Shown: in pieces, positions 35,701-48,019 of the stretch
Layout of the letters: each line of letters begins with the position of its first letter
Numbering within the stretch: position 1 is the stretch's first letter
NCBI RefSeq assembly: GCF_030272615.1
Contig: NC_081415.1
Span: 597,621,335-597,685,334, forward strand
Direction: 5' to 3'
Length of the DNA stretch: 64,000 nt
Origin: Cryptomeria japonica
Taxonomy: Eukaryota; Streptophyta; Pinopsida; Cupressales; Cupressaceae
Program-made: the position numbers and the translations under genes
Notes under the pieces: model-generated
Told to the model about the DNA's origin: nothing
The model's database searches: none
The model's input: only the letters and a program-made list of their open reading frames with translations

Positions 35701-37440
35701 CTCACAGCCAGCATGCGCCTTAATCAATACTCAAATTATTCATATGCAAACCCAAATCATATAAATAATAAATGTCAAATCGACCTGAACAAATCAATGG
35801 AATCACCTAATTAGTGTATCCTACTCCCTAATAGATAATGGGAGATCAATTACACAGTCTACAATATGCAACAAACTCCTAAAAACCTTACCAAATGAAT
35901 CATTAGCTCACTACAATATTGGAGGATCCTCTTAGAATGGTTCAATCTTCTTAAATTCCATTCCATAGTTGAGCTATAAGCTTTAGTAGACACTCTTGTC
36001 CAAGACCTCCAACACCATGACTTGACCAAAGAAAACTTAGGTAACTTTGTCAATCACAAACATTTAATGAAATTATAGAAGTCCTTAACACCCAAGGCTG
36101 ATCAGAACATGAATAGATTCTTCAATCTTTTCACCATGGTTGTATATCCTAATTTTCCATATGAAGTTAGATCTATCTCCCCTTAGAACCAAAATGCAAC
36201 ACTTTGCCACCCTTACATAGAAAACTATTTCAACTCTAACTCTCACGCGCAAGCTTCTATCATATCCCTGCCATGACAACCAGACTCACACCATCTCTAA
36301 TAAGAGAAAATTGTCTTGTTTCAAGACTTCACAATTTTTTATAATTCAAATCGTGCCCAAACATCAATCTGACCCTTTGTTAATGCAAAGAATGATATAT
36401 ACACAACAATCAAGGTATATATCATTGTCTTTGAGGAGTGGTCCTATTATCAACTGAGGTAGCAACCTTATTATTAGTGTTGCAATCTCAACCTTAGTGG
36501 AGCAGTGATCTCTATTGTGTGTTGAAAAATGTAGCTAGCTCGGGTACCTGACTATTGAATTTTAATGTTGTCAATGACAATTAAAATTCCTATGTATTAC
36601 CTCTCATGCAATCCAAACCACTTAGGGTTGGGCCCAAATACATGTGACTTGTAATTATGTCTTGCTATGAATATTGGGTAAGACCTATATATAATGTAAC
36701 TTGTGGATAGAACAGGCCCTATAAACATAACTTGTAATTTGGTTTGACCCTATTTGGGAGATGTAACTTGCGGTACTATATTGAATGTAACTTGTAATTT
36801 GGTCTGGACCTAATTGGGTGATGTAACTTGTGATACTATATTGAATGTAACTTGTGAGTTGTTTGGGAATGGGCAGGTTGAAGACAGGTTGAAGACCCTA
36901 TCCAATAGGCTCAATAGCCTCCAATACCCGAGGTCTCAAAACCGAGGTCAAGGTCTGAATCATACCCCACATGCTAAAAGTGAACCAACAAACACCATTG
37001 TAATTGGCATGAGTATTCTTTTCTTTTTTTAAATAAATCTTCGTCGAGATTCTGACGGCAACATAACTTTGCAACGACGGCCAAGCCGTCGAATCAACAA
37101 CATCCTCATCGATGCAAAGTTTCTGGCAAGAGTTAGAATTGCGATGCCAATTGAAGAAACATCCAACAAGGATGTTGTATGTCTGACGATACTTTCTTGT
37201 TGAGTGGTCGTTGTAGGTGTAGTCGATGCATATTCGTGGTGAGCGTCAGAATTTCAATGTCCATCCGATGATATTTTTGGCCAGAGGAGTAGTCATGGCT
37301 TTCGTTAGAAGAGTTTAGGATGTCATCAGAATTATGACGTTAGATGGCATCATCGAAATGTCCGACGACGAGTTTTGGACAGCTTCATTTGTCAGTAGTC
37401 CAATGAAAAGTAGTCAAAATACCAACGATAGGCCATCGAA
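32741..37440. other. Non-coding region with several small tandem repeats
   Basis: No gene can be supported in this 4.7 kb. Visible structure: minisatellite units at 33815-34110 like those at 22440-23240; a repeated GTCTTATTCAACTTG motif at 34330-34420; three imperfect copies of a unit of about 50-60 bases starting TCACT and containing TTGGCAA-CATCAAG (35303-35455); an exact 60-base period at 36728-36862; and a GC-richer stretch at 37040-37430 with CGACG and CATCGA motifs. The open frames here (33076-33327, 34609-35001 and others) lack any recognised motif. Confidence 0.5.
36728..36862. repeat. 60-bp tandem repeat
   Basis: Units start at 36728, 36788 and 36848 (partial) with TAACTTGT. Each full unit contains two ATGTAACTTG motifs, and looser copies precede it at 36650 and 36697. 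Confidence 0.75.
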
Positions 37441-38424
37441 AATCAGCCCTGAATGTACTAGTGATACCTCATTAGTTGCCAATCTTCTTCTTGTCGTCAC
37501 TCCATTTCTCTTATCCCCAATGATCTAATCTTCTGAATGATTCAATCTCACTTATGTAGGAGTCTTATGACTTTATGTTCCTCTTCCCTGTTCTTCAATT
37601 ATTGTAGAATTATCTGATGTTGTTGGAGTAATTGGTTCAAAACTTTATTCTGATAAAGGTGCTACCGATTCAGATATAATCATTTCCATTATCAGTTCCT
37701 TCTCGTAAACTCTGCTTTGACTTATGTCTAGCTCATCTACTTTGACATTAGCACTCTCCACAATTCTTTGCAATCTCTTGTTATAGCATCTATATGGTTT
37801 GCTTTCATTAGAATAAAAAAGAAATATGCCTTCATCACATCTAGGATCAAATTTCCCAATAATATCATCTCTCTTGATATAACATTTACAACCAAAAATT
37901 CTGAAATACTTAACTGTAGGTGTGTTGTCAAACCATAATTCATATGTGTCTTACCAGTTTCTCCTTTGATATGTACTTTTTTGAATGTATAAACCGTGTG
38001 CTCACTGCTTCTCTTTTTTAGTAGATATGAGGTAGACTATCTTCCATCATCATTGTTCTAGCAGCATCCAAGATAGTTATGTTCTTCCTTTCCACAATTC
38101 CATTCTTCTGAGGTGTTTGGGAGCAGAAAATTGTCTTCTTATACCATGCTTCTCACAAAAGTTAGTAAACTCACCAGATGTGAATTCTCCACCATGATCT
38201 GACCTCAAACATTTAATCTTCAATCTTGTCTCAGTTTCCACTTTAGCCTTAAAGATCTTAAACTTCTCAAATGTTTCAGATTTTTATTTAAGAAAAGTAA
38301 GCCACATCATTCTAGAATAATCATCAATGATTAGTATGAAATATCTATCACCTTGAAAACTTTTAACTCCTGCAGAGACACACAAATCACTATGAATAAG
38401 ATCAAGAACATCATTTGATTTATC

Positions 38425-40128
38425 TTATATACTTCTAAAAGAGGTTCTGACCTGTTTACCCATTTGACATTCTTTACATACTGGTTTCATAATCTTAGGT
38501 ATGTCCCTAACTGCCTTAGTTGAACTGATCTTCAGAATGCAATCAAAATTCACATGACACAACCTTTTATGCCATAGCCAACTCTCATCAATTTGTGTAA
38601 TCAAACATGTCTTCTCACTGGAGTTCAAATGAAATATATTACCTTTTGTTTGTATACCGTTTACAATCTCCAATCTAGATCTGTCAATTATTTTGCATTT
38701 TCCATCCTTGAATTGTAACTGAAATCCCTTATCTACCAATTGTCCTACACTCAAAATATTATGCCTCAAACCTTCAACATAATAAACATTGTCAGTATTG
38801 TTCTTACCATCCAATGATATAGTCCCTTTTTCTTTGATCATACATGCTTTGTCATCTCCAAATCTAACTAGACCGCCATCAAACTCTTGCAAAGACAAAA
38901 CCTTCCCTTTATCTCCAGTCATATGATGTGAACAACTGTTTTCAATTACCCATTCATCTTTGTCTTCAATTTTAGTAGCAAGTGCCTTCTCTTCAAGTAC
39001 ATTATCTTCCAGTGTTGAATCATCTTATTTGATAGCCAAGAACACCCATTCCTTCCTATTGTCAGAACCACTAGAAAAGTCTTCTACCAGTTCATCATCA
39101 GAATCAATAATGTCTTCCTCATCCGCTATGTAGCATGATTTGTCTATGTTTTTCTTGTACTTATACTTGTTCTGATATCCAAGGTTAGGCTTAAATGATC
39201 TTCTAACTCTTTCTTCAAATCTTTAATTGCTTTCAGTACATCTAGATGCAAAATGACCAATCTTATTACATACAAAACCTTTAAAAGGTGCTTTTCCTTC
39301 ATACTTACTTCCTTTCGGTCCTTTAGGTACTCTTCTAGCAAATAGTGCTTAAAGTTGATCAAACTCATCATCTTTTCTCTTCATATCTTCTAATTCCTTT
39401 ACATACAAAGCTTTCCAAACTTTCTTACGAGTTGTAGATGTAGATGCATGAAAAGAAGGTTCAGTCTTCACAGCTCCAGAAGGTCCAAATTCTTCAAGCT
39501 CAAAAGCAGATAGTTTCCCTACCAAAGTATCTTTGTTAATAGATGTATTAGCCATTGTTCTTAATTCATTGGTAGTAGTAACCTTTATTTTGTAATTCAA
39601 TGGTAGGGCTCTCAGGACCTTAGAAACAATTTCATCTTCGCTCAAAGTTCCACCACAACATTGAATTTCCATAACAATCTCTAATACCTTTTCCATGAAT
39701 GCAGTAATCCTTTCATCTTCTTCCATATTCTGGTTTTCATATCTCACCCAGTAACCATCAAGTTTAGCAATCTTCACTGTAGGTTCACCTTCATTAAGAG
39801 TCTCCAACTTATCCCATATAGCCTTTCCAGATGATTTATCGGTTAATCCCATTATTTGTTGATCAGAAAGTGTACACAAGAGGGCTTCTCTTGCTCTACA
39901 ATCATTCTCAAGCTCCTTGTCCAGGTTTGCTAGAGGAGGATTGCTAGATCTCAGATTATAGGGTGTGACACCATTCTGTGTGATCTCCCAAATCTCCTTG
40001 CCAAGACATCTCAGATGAGTTTCCATCTGAATCTTCCATACTGTGTAATTTGTTCCAACAAGCCTCTGAATATCCCTTCGAAAGATAGCTACAGAAGAAC
40101 TGGATGAACTTGAATTAATAGTTGCCAT
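38425..40128 (-). pseudogene. Copia gag-protease region (truncated element)
   Basis: The gag ORF (40128-39349, 259 aa) has the Copia-type gag core: GTNYTVWKIQMETHLRC at the N-terminus, IWDKLETLNEG, and VSKVLRALPLNYK, the UBN2-like region. A CCHC remnant follows (KGFVCNKIGHFAS). The protease site reads ENSCSHHMTG where active elements have DSGCS, so the catalytic Asp and Gly are lost. The next piece, 38922-38425, is in the gag frame and holds the GAG pre-integrase domain (LRHNILSVGQLVDKG, LWHKRLCHVNFD, KECQMGKQVRTSF). Integrase follows at about 38400-38150 with LRSDHGGEFTS. Confidence 0.8.
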
Positions 40129-40186
40129 AGGATCTTCCTCAAGTGGTTAAGATTTATATAGAGAGGACCAAAGCTCTGATACAAAT

Positions 40187-41394
40187 TGTTAGACATTTCA
40201 AATAATCGGAAGACAACTGAGACGGGGGGTGAATCAATTGTTACAGATTACCAGAATCATTAGCAATTTAAACAAAAATACCGAAACCCAAAACATTAAT
40301 ACTGCAATAGCAGTTAAACCAAATAATCATAAAGAATAATCATAGAATAAAAGACATCCACATAACACCAAGATTTATACATGGAAAATCCAATAAAGGG
40401 AAAAACCACAGTGGAAAGCCTACCCACAATCAAATAATACTTTTGTAGTAAGTATGTGAATTACAATTAAGGGTCCTGCACTTGCAGGAAGGCCAATAGC
40501 CTAGAGTGCACTGATCATCACAAAAGGAGCCTCACTGACTACATATAAATCCATACTACAATCTAGAGAAGTGTTGAACTGCAAAAGATAGCATCTCCTA
40601 TGCTTGAGTACAGTTCTGGTTAAGCTCAATACCGGAGGACTAAATCCTCTTCTATAAACTTAATTCAATCTCCAATGATCGACCAACTCCTCTACCTTAA
40701 TGATATTACATTATTCGCACATTACATTATTGACCATGACCTCTAACAATAACCATGATGATCTACAATGAAATCTTACATCTATATATACAAACCCTCA
40801 ACCATAAACAATTAGGGCATCCACCAGATAATAAACCAAATACATAATTACAAACCATGTCGGCCTTAGACCAAACAAATAATATCTAACACATAAGACA
40901 TCCTAGAAATACATCGATAGGTCCAATCCACACATTAAATTAAAGTCGATCCATAACCTAGATCAACTGGGACCCAATATAGGTCTGCACGCTTCAGCAA
41001 TGATCTTCATCCGCCAAGTCTTGAACATGATCACCAACAGCATCTTGGAACTCCACCAAAAGCTGCACCAACACCACTTATGCAATTCATTGAATATCTC
41101 CACCAAAAGCTTTGCCAGTGAAACCCTCACTGAAACCAGAAACCAAGCTTCTAAGCAAACAAGATAGCATCCAATCACCAGACCAAAATCAACTGACCAA
41201 ATATGAGCATGAGTATCATGAACAAGCCAATTCCATCACCCAACTATACCGGATCATGCTGGATCCAAATCAACCAAAAACCATTCAACCTACCGGGACC
41301 AGAAGGGTGTCGATAAAGCATCCAAACAACTAGTGTTGGCATCAATGACAAAACATCAATGCAACACATAATCAATTCCACCAAATGGCCAACA
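40187..41394 (-). repeat. 5' LTR of truncated Copia
   Basis: On the - strand it starts TGTTGGCC at 41394 and ends TCTAACA at 40187, giving about 1,208 bases with TG...CA ends. The tRNA-Met primer-binding site follows directly. A GATTCACC plus C-run motif near 40220-40235, close to the inner end, is shared with the other LTRs of the window. Confidence 0.8.
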
Positions 41395-42360
41395 CTTTGA
41401 TCAATTGTTCAAAATAATCCATCATGTATTCCAAGGCTTCATATTTCTCAACGTACATCTAACATGTCAGAATTGCCTCTCTATCAACAAGAACATCCAG
41501 CTCAAAATACTCAAGCTTGAGCTAAGCATTGATATCCTTTTCTTGTACCTATAATTCTTGTGACAACAAATCAAGTGTTTGATTTAATTGAGATCACACA
41601 CTATCAAGGTTGTTCAAAAACTTAGCTGAAGAGCTCAAAATATTTTTTCCTTGGGATAGCATCCTATCTGCCCATGTAGTAAAAGATCTCCCATGAATCA
41701 TAATTCATTCTTCCCTTTTGACAACAACTTCATCAAAAAAAGAGCCAACTAGTTCAATCACTTGTGAGGACTGAGTAATTTTGTACAACACAAAAGTAAG
41801 TTTCTCCACTTCAAGTTTGATCTTTTCTTTGATCTCTTTATCCCTATCATACCTTTTGATCAAAGCTTCAAGTGTTGATTGAGAATCTTCTTTAGCACTC
41901 TCATGAATTTGCTTCCCAAGGAATATCCTCCTCAATTCACAATCAGTTTCTTGAATCTCATCAATTGCTTTTCCTTGAGGATGGATTGCCGCTTCTACAT
42001 ATTTATTCCTTGACTCATCTACTTTTATCCTTGAAAGAGTTTTTTCTTTCTTACCACCCTTGTGTTTAGGAGGAGTCAATTTCCCAAAGTCAAAGTCATC
42101 TAGAGAGATGGCTTACTTCTTTCTATGTGGGGCCACTGATTGCAACCAAGGGGGAAGAGTAGAAACTATTCGTGTACAAGCTACTACAATCTAGATGGCC
42201 ATGGTTTGTTGCAGCATTCTGGATATTAGAATGGTCTCAATGTGAGTCATGACTAGGTGGAACTTCTACAGTTGAAGTTCTTGGAAGAGCATTAGACATA
42301 AACTCATCAAATTCAATGTAAGCCTCATCAAGCATTGAGGCGGTAAATTTTGAAAGGCTT
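41395..42360 (-). pseudogene. ORF2-like copy D, 3' part (coiled coil)
   Basis: On the - strand a Ser/His-rich stretch (42330-42110) leads to SLDDFDFGKLTPPKHKGGKK. A 124-codon open piece (42079-41705) follows, rich in Lys and Glu and predicted to be helical (ALIKRYDRDKEIKEKIKLEVEK). Further helix with stops continues down to 41395. A basic linker followed by a long coiled coil is also how copies A, B and C end. The frame runs into the LTR of the truncated Copia at 41394. Membership in the same family rests on architecture rather than clear residue identity. Confidence 0.35.
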
Positions 42361-43233
42361 GGAAAAGAAGAGAACCAAAAACATTTGTTACATTATCCTA
42401 AGGTGTATCTAGGACTAACTCAATTAAAGTGGATGAAAGAATAGAAATGACATGAACCAATGAATTTTTTAGTGGCTAATATTTGCCAATTGGCTATTTT
42501 TTAAAATTTTAAAATCAAAATTTGGCTAATAGTTCAAGTTTTAAGGTGATCTAAATCGCTCCATTTTTACAAAATTTTATTTTAGTCTTATTTAAAACGC
42601 CAAAGAGTTTATTTTATTAAATTTTTTAACTCAAAGATTCACCAAAATAGTCGATACATGATTGGATTGGATTCGCCAAAATTTGATAATTTATTATAAA
42701 AAATTAAACTAATTTGCCAATAATATAACATAATTATTAGTTACATTAGGGTTTTATCAACAATATTTAGTTGCTACCATTGGCTCAAAATATAATCTAA
42801 TGACCATCATTGCATTCCATGACGTAAATTGTACCTACAAGTTGTAATGCTCATGGGGCTTGGGTTGATTTTCCATTGTTAACCTCAATGGAAATCAATG
42901 GTATAAAAATATTTTTGGGTCCCATGAGTATTGCAAATTTAAGTACATTTTATTTGACAAAATACAAAGAGGGCTATTAGATTAATTTAAATTGATGGTA
43001 GTAACTAAATAAAGTAGTGTCTACCCTTTAAACTCATTAACTCATTTCCACCTTAGGCCTCTACATTTCTATAAGAATTTATTTTTTAAAATAAAATTAT
43101 TTGCAATACTAATTAATGCATACTCATATTATTTTATAATATTCACCAATATTTTCTACCAAAAAAAATTTATGTAAAAAATTCACCAATAAAATTAATA
43201 TTTTTCTTTAAAAAAAAAAAAGATTCATGAATA
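42361..43233. other. AT-rich non-coding stretch
   Basis: Strongly AT-rich with runs of A and T and no coding signal on either strand. It lies within the disrupted copy D, between coding-like remnants. It could be an old intron or unrelated filler. Confidence 0.4.
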
Positions 43234-43238
43234 AAAAT

Positions 43239-43566
43239 TATTGGAGTTGAGGAAAAATCAACTCTACAACTCCCAAAGATCACCTGCATGCAAACCTGTC
43301 ACAAAAGGAGAGAAGCAAAAAAGCCATGGAGGCTAGAATTCAGAGATCCAGAAAAGAGGAGTCATATTGTTGTGCAACAAGAATGTAATTAAATAATTAT
43401 AGTTGTTATGAAAATACAAAGAGAGAATCCTTATAAGAGGATACTCAAAACCCTAAAGGTGAAAACCCTAAAGAATTATAAGATTCCTAAGTTTAGCTTA
43501 AGCATAGAGTATAATAAACTAATAATTAAATAAATAATTATTAGCTAATAAAATATTACTCTAACA
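43239..43566 (-). repeat. 3' LTR of small LTR element
   Basis: Starts TGTTAGAG on the - strand at 43566. It matches 45196-45487 closely, with an extra stretch of about 36 bases. Confidence 0.8.
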
Positions 43567-44836
43567 CCCCCCCTTAAGATGAACTTAGAGAGTAGCTAAA
43601 AAATAACTAAGGACTAAAAAAGCATGTAAAAAAATGCAGGAAAGCAACAATGGGTCCTGACAACTAGGCCTGATGAGGTACCCAAGTACAATAAAATCTC
43701 TGTAAAGTGGAGAAAAAGGAGAAAAAGTTGTGGGAACAAAACTCCTCCAAGAAGAGATGAAAGCTCAAGTGAAGGACTAAGAAGTCTCCAAACAAGAGTG
43801 ATCCAGAAGATAGGATCAAAAAGAAGAGAATGAAGAACACAACTGAAGCATGAAATAGCTACAAACACTGTCGAAGAGTAACTGTTGATCTGAAGAACCT
43901 CCACTAAAATAGAACATGACCAGGTAAAGAAGACTATGATCTACATGAGTGCCCTCAAATGACACTACTCGAATTAGATGGCAAACAAAGGCAAAAAACT
44001 GAACTCGAAGATACAGATGGCATGAAACACCAAAGCTTGAAGAGCTAATCAATCGAACCAAGGAAGCATTAGAACAATAGGACAAACCTCCTCATACTGT
44101 TGAAAATGGAGAGAGATAGGTACACTGAAAAGAACGGCCAACAAGAACTGCATGACGAAGAACCAAGAACATCGAAGGTGTAGAGAAAGTACATAGTGTC
44201 TTGGAAGGAACACCCACTTGACACAAATCATAAAGCTAATGTCGTGGAAGGAATACTCACTTGACAAAGGTAGATGGCAAATCAAAGACAAACATCAACC
44301 CCCCCATGACACTTTATAAGTAGTGCATGTACAATAAGACACAAGATGTGGAATATCCCAAGTATACAATGCATGATGGCACTCCATCTCAGTGTGTTTG
44401 CATAAATAAAATGCTACAATGATAAGAAGAGATAGAAGACTAGAAATATAGAAATGATAGCTAAAGACAAGACATCCTACTCAAAGAAAGAGATCCCAGG
44501 ACTTGAAACATCCAAGATATTCACCAGAGTGTTGAAAAGCAAAAAATTGAATAAAATATACCTAGAGAAGAATCTAAAAAGAACACTCATATGACTAGAA
44601 ATTGCATAGAACAAGCATTCCAACAATATAAAGTTTTCAAAAAATGGAGTTCGGATTCTCAAGTGATGTCTCCCGAAGTGCAAAAAGGAACCTATGGCTT
44701 TGACAGAAAAAAATGCCATCAAAAAAGAAAAATAAAAATTTCAATCCTACAGATTTGGATAGAGCTCGGAAAGAGCTTTCTGACTATATAAGGTTTTTGA
44801 AAAAGCGCCTCCGTGTGACCAAGTTATGACCAAAAG

Positions 44837-44880
44837 AAAAAAAAAACCCTCTTATAGGGCATAAAGAGGGTTTTTTTTTT
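44837..44880. repeat. Perfect 17-bp inverted repeat
   Basis: The left arm 44837-44853 is ten A then CCCTCTT. The right arm 44864-44880 is its exact reverse complement, and the loop is 10 bases. Confidence 0.9.
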
Positions 44881-45195
44881 GACAAAAATTTTCTGACGCA
44901 TTTGCAGGTACATCCATACGGATTTTTGTGCCTCGTAAAGCGTACCAATGAAAAAATCATGGCCCCAGATGCTCTTGTCACCGAAATAGGTCGAATTATA
45001 TATCAAAATTTGTGGAAATGGCCTTTTGAATCCAATCGTGAGGTCCTTTTGGCACCAAAATGTACCAAAAAATCAGCTACCCCAGAAATGGAAAAAAGCA
45101 ACTCCACAAACCGTCGTATGCACAAATCTGAAGAACAAGGCCCAAAAACTATCATGAAGATAACTGGGGCATCCAGATCTGCAGCTACGATACCA

Positions 45196-45487
45196 TATTG
45201 AAGTTGAGGAAAAATCAACTCTACAGCTCCCAAAGATCACCTGCATGCAAACCTGTCACAGAAGGAGAAAAGCAAAAAATCTATGGAGGCTAGAAAAGAG
45301 GATTCATATTGATTGTGCAACAAGAATGCAATTCAATAATTACAATTGTTATGAAAATACAAAGAGAGAAACCTTATAAAAGGATACTCGAAACCCTAAA
45401 GAATTATAAGATTCCTAAGTTTAGCTTAAGCATTAAGTATAATAGACTAATAATTAAATAATTAGCTAATAAAAGATAACTCTAACA
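45196..45487 (-). repeat. 5' LTR of small LTR element
   Basis: Matches 43239-43566. Its inner end abuts a tRNA-Met-like primer-binding site. Confidence 0.8.
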
Positions 45488-45492
45488 AAAAT

Positions 45493-46128
45493 TACTATTT
45501 TTATCCAAAATAAATTAAAAAATAGCTAAGATTTTATATCTTTTTTTTAGGGGGGTTTCTTAAAGTTATCACTAACAAGAACAACATTGGGAACAGTAGA
45601 AACAATAGGTGTAGATGCTATAGCAAAAATAAAAGACAAAGAGGAAACAAAAAGGGTGGAGGTGGAACATTGCGCACCCGTAGTAGCAAGAGGAGTTAAA
45701 GCCTCTGGAGCAATTTCAGAAATAGATACCTACCCTGACACCATGGTAGGTTCTAAGAAATTTTCTTCCTTTAAGCCTTATTCATGTTCATGTTCTTGAT
45801 CAAGTTAAACAACATCAACTTGTTCATTCTCCTTAAGAGGTATTTCATTTTTATACTTTTTCATCTTCTTACCTACTCACCTTCTTTTGAGTAGAACAAT
45901 GTTCTCTATTCTTGGTCCTGAGTTCAAGCCTTTCCTAGGCGGTTCCACGGTATCTTCTTCAAACCCTATCTTGAAGGGTTTCAATCTAATTCCTTTCTTT
46001 TGCAGCCAAACATTGGTATTGGAAAGAATGTATTGGAATATCTCCCTGGTCATGGTGGATTCCTTCTAAGACCATTGGATCTTAGGAAGTGGAGTCTTGA
46101 CAATTTTACCTTATACATACTAAGGGTT
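45493..46128 (-). pseudogene. ORF2-like copy D, middle part
   Basis: On the - strand, directly after the Copia insertion, fragments of a basic/acidic protein are seen in shifting frames: REIFQYILSNTNVWLQKKG, VEPPRKGLNSG, EQVDVV and a Ser/Thr/Ala-rich end near 45700-45590. Stops are frequent. Before the Copia inserted, this DNA was continuous with 53472-53553, as shown by the CACTA duplication (46129-46133 and 53467-53471). Confidence 0.35.
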
Positions 46129-46133
46129 CACTA

Positions 46134-47568
46134 TGATGGTATAATGAAAGAATAAGGATCCGGTCAACTACTAAGAGCGGGGAGTGAATCAGTAGATAGA
46201 AAACTGATATAAACTTTCACCAATCTCAAAATCAACCTCTCGAGAAAACTCTAAACTGATTGGTTTAAACATTGAACTTCAAATGCAATATTACTGACAA
46301 GTTAAACCGGTTGACTGTTATAGCAAATTAATAGTAAAACATTTTTGAAACTCACAAAACATTTAAACCAAAACATCCAAATACTTTACTGACATAAGAA
46401 AAACGTATTTTAGACTGTTGTCGGTTAACATTTCATATCAAAGTGGATTTAGCAGTTAAGAAATTCAACCATACTAAACATAATCACAAAAACATTCACC
46501 ACTTGACACAATATTTTTGACATGGAAACCCAAATGGGAAAAACCACTATGGGGATGAATACCCACAAGTATTCTGAACTCTTATGAAGTTCACCCTATT
46601 AGGAGCCAGGCATGTTAAAGCTTTACAAAAAGTCCTATTAAGAGCAGATCTTGTTAGGGACCACCCGGTTAAGGGATTGACTATAATGCCCTATTACAAG
46701 CAATACTCTGTAAGGAGTAACCTCGGTAGAGGATTTGAAATCCAAGCTTATGGACCACTTGGTTAGAGGATTTGAATAACACTAAGCTTGTTAGAGCTTA
46801 TCCAATTAGGGGATTTGACTGTTGTAATTGTTAGAAAACAACAGGGGTTTGTTGATTTGTTTGAATAGCACTACACTTGCTTGTTCAAATCCTTTTCATG
46901 CCCCTATCTACCTTTACACAAACTAGAGATACATCATCTAGTTCAGCAACCACACTCTTACTCTCCACTATGAATTGCCAACTCTACAACAAAACAACTC
47001 ATCAACCTTATAAAAAAATCATCAAGTCGGTAACACATCACAAACCTAATTATCTCATAGAGATTACAAACAAATTGGTTCAAGTATTACCGTTGGATTA
47101 CATAATAATCAGTACACAACATTCAAGATATCCTTGACCACTCCTTGATCACCGCTTCATCGAACATTGTAACTCATAATGCAGTTTACATTACATGCAA
47201 TGAACTTGCTCAATCCCAAGATAAAAACTATTATCTCTACATGCCAAAAACATTTTGAAACTCTTCTCATACAACATGCATACATGTCATAATCATTACC
47301 GCTCATTAATAGATCATAAACCAATACAACCGATTCACCAAACTTCATCGGTAAGGGTTTATCATATCAATACATAGGGTTTACCAGTTCATCTTTTCAT
47401 TTTATAGTAATACTAGTTTCCTTCACAAACTCACCTACCAGTTGCAGTTCCCTTCAGTAGCTCTTCCTACCAATTGCAAAACAACATTATAACAACATCA
47501 TTACCATTTAATTGACATCAATGATAATATAAGATTTCATTAATGCAATCATCATACAAATGTCAACA
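46134..47568 (-). repeat. 3' LTR of Copia element
   Basis: 1,435 bases, starting TGTTGACATT at 47568 on the - strand and ending CATCA at 46134. It pairs with 52033-53466 with roughly 5-8% scattered differences judged by eye, so the insertion is not recent. Confidence 0.88.
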
Positions 47569-48019
47569 ATATCCCCCTTTGGCATTGATGGCAATACAAG
47601 TATCAATATCATTGATTGCTATGATTGTGAATAGGAATCTTGGTTTACATTTTACCATGTACTCTCCTTGTCTTCAGCTGGTAACTGGCTATAGATTAAT
47701 CATACAATTATTCTCCCTCGTAATCACATAGTTCTTCTCCCCCTTTGACAACAATGTCAAAGTGAAAGTAAAACATGCAATGTCAAACTTCACTGCTAAG
47801 CATCATCAACCTACAACTTGATGCCCCCCCTATGGAATAACTCCACTCTACACCAATCCTGTTGTGAAATTCTGCAAGTAGCTTCGGGACTGATGTACTC
47901 TACATCATGCTCAATTGACCTCATGTAGGGGTACAACCCCTAGCTAACTTCTAAGATACTCAAAAGTAGTCTTAGGCAGAGGTTTGGTAAAGATATCTTC
48001 AAGTTTCTCCTTGGTAGAA

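Larger units (their letters stand above)
37440..41394 (-). mobile_element. Ty1/Copia element, truncated (5' LTR, gag, PR, IN)
   Basis: On the - strand: LTR 41394-40187, primer-binding site 40185-40173 (TTGTATCAGAGC, complementary to initiator Met-tRNA), gag from ATG 40128, protease, GAG pre-integrase and integrase. Homology ends near 37440, just inside the spacer before reverse transcriptase (a TRRRLATNE stretch aligns with TRRRIRENS of the Copia at 46134-53466). RT, RNase H and the 3' LTR are absent, so the element was cut off. It is inserted in the same disrupted ORF2 copy (D) as several others. Confidence 0.8.
43239..45487 (-). mobile_element. Small non-autonomous LTR element (2.2 kb)
   Basis: Two direct repeats of about 300 bases (43239-43566 and 45196-45487) flank 1.6 kb without a recognisable retroelement protein. 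On the - strand a primer-binding site TGGTATCGTAGC (45195-45184) follows the right LTR directly, resembling the initiator Met-tRNA site, and a polypurine tract AAGGGGGGG (43575-43567) precedes the left LTR. The 5-base flanks AAAAT (43234-43238 and 45488-45492) form a target duplication if the LTR ends are TG...TA. The interior has a perfect 17-bp hairpin at 44837-44880. Size puts it between TRIM and LARD classes. Confidence 0.75.

Noticed and set aside
37334-37528. 64-codon + strand open frame
   Set aside because: Lies partly antisense to the end of the truncated Copia frame and has no recognisable features.
43614-44722. Antisense hydrophobic open frames inside the small LTR element
   Set aside because: No Gag, zinc knuckle or enzyme motif; frames overlap and shift. 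Treated as non-coding interior.
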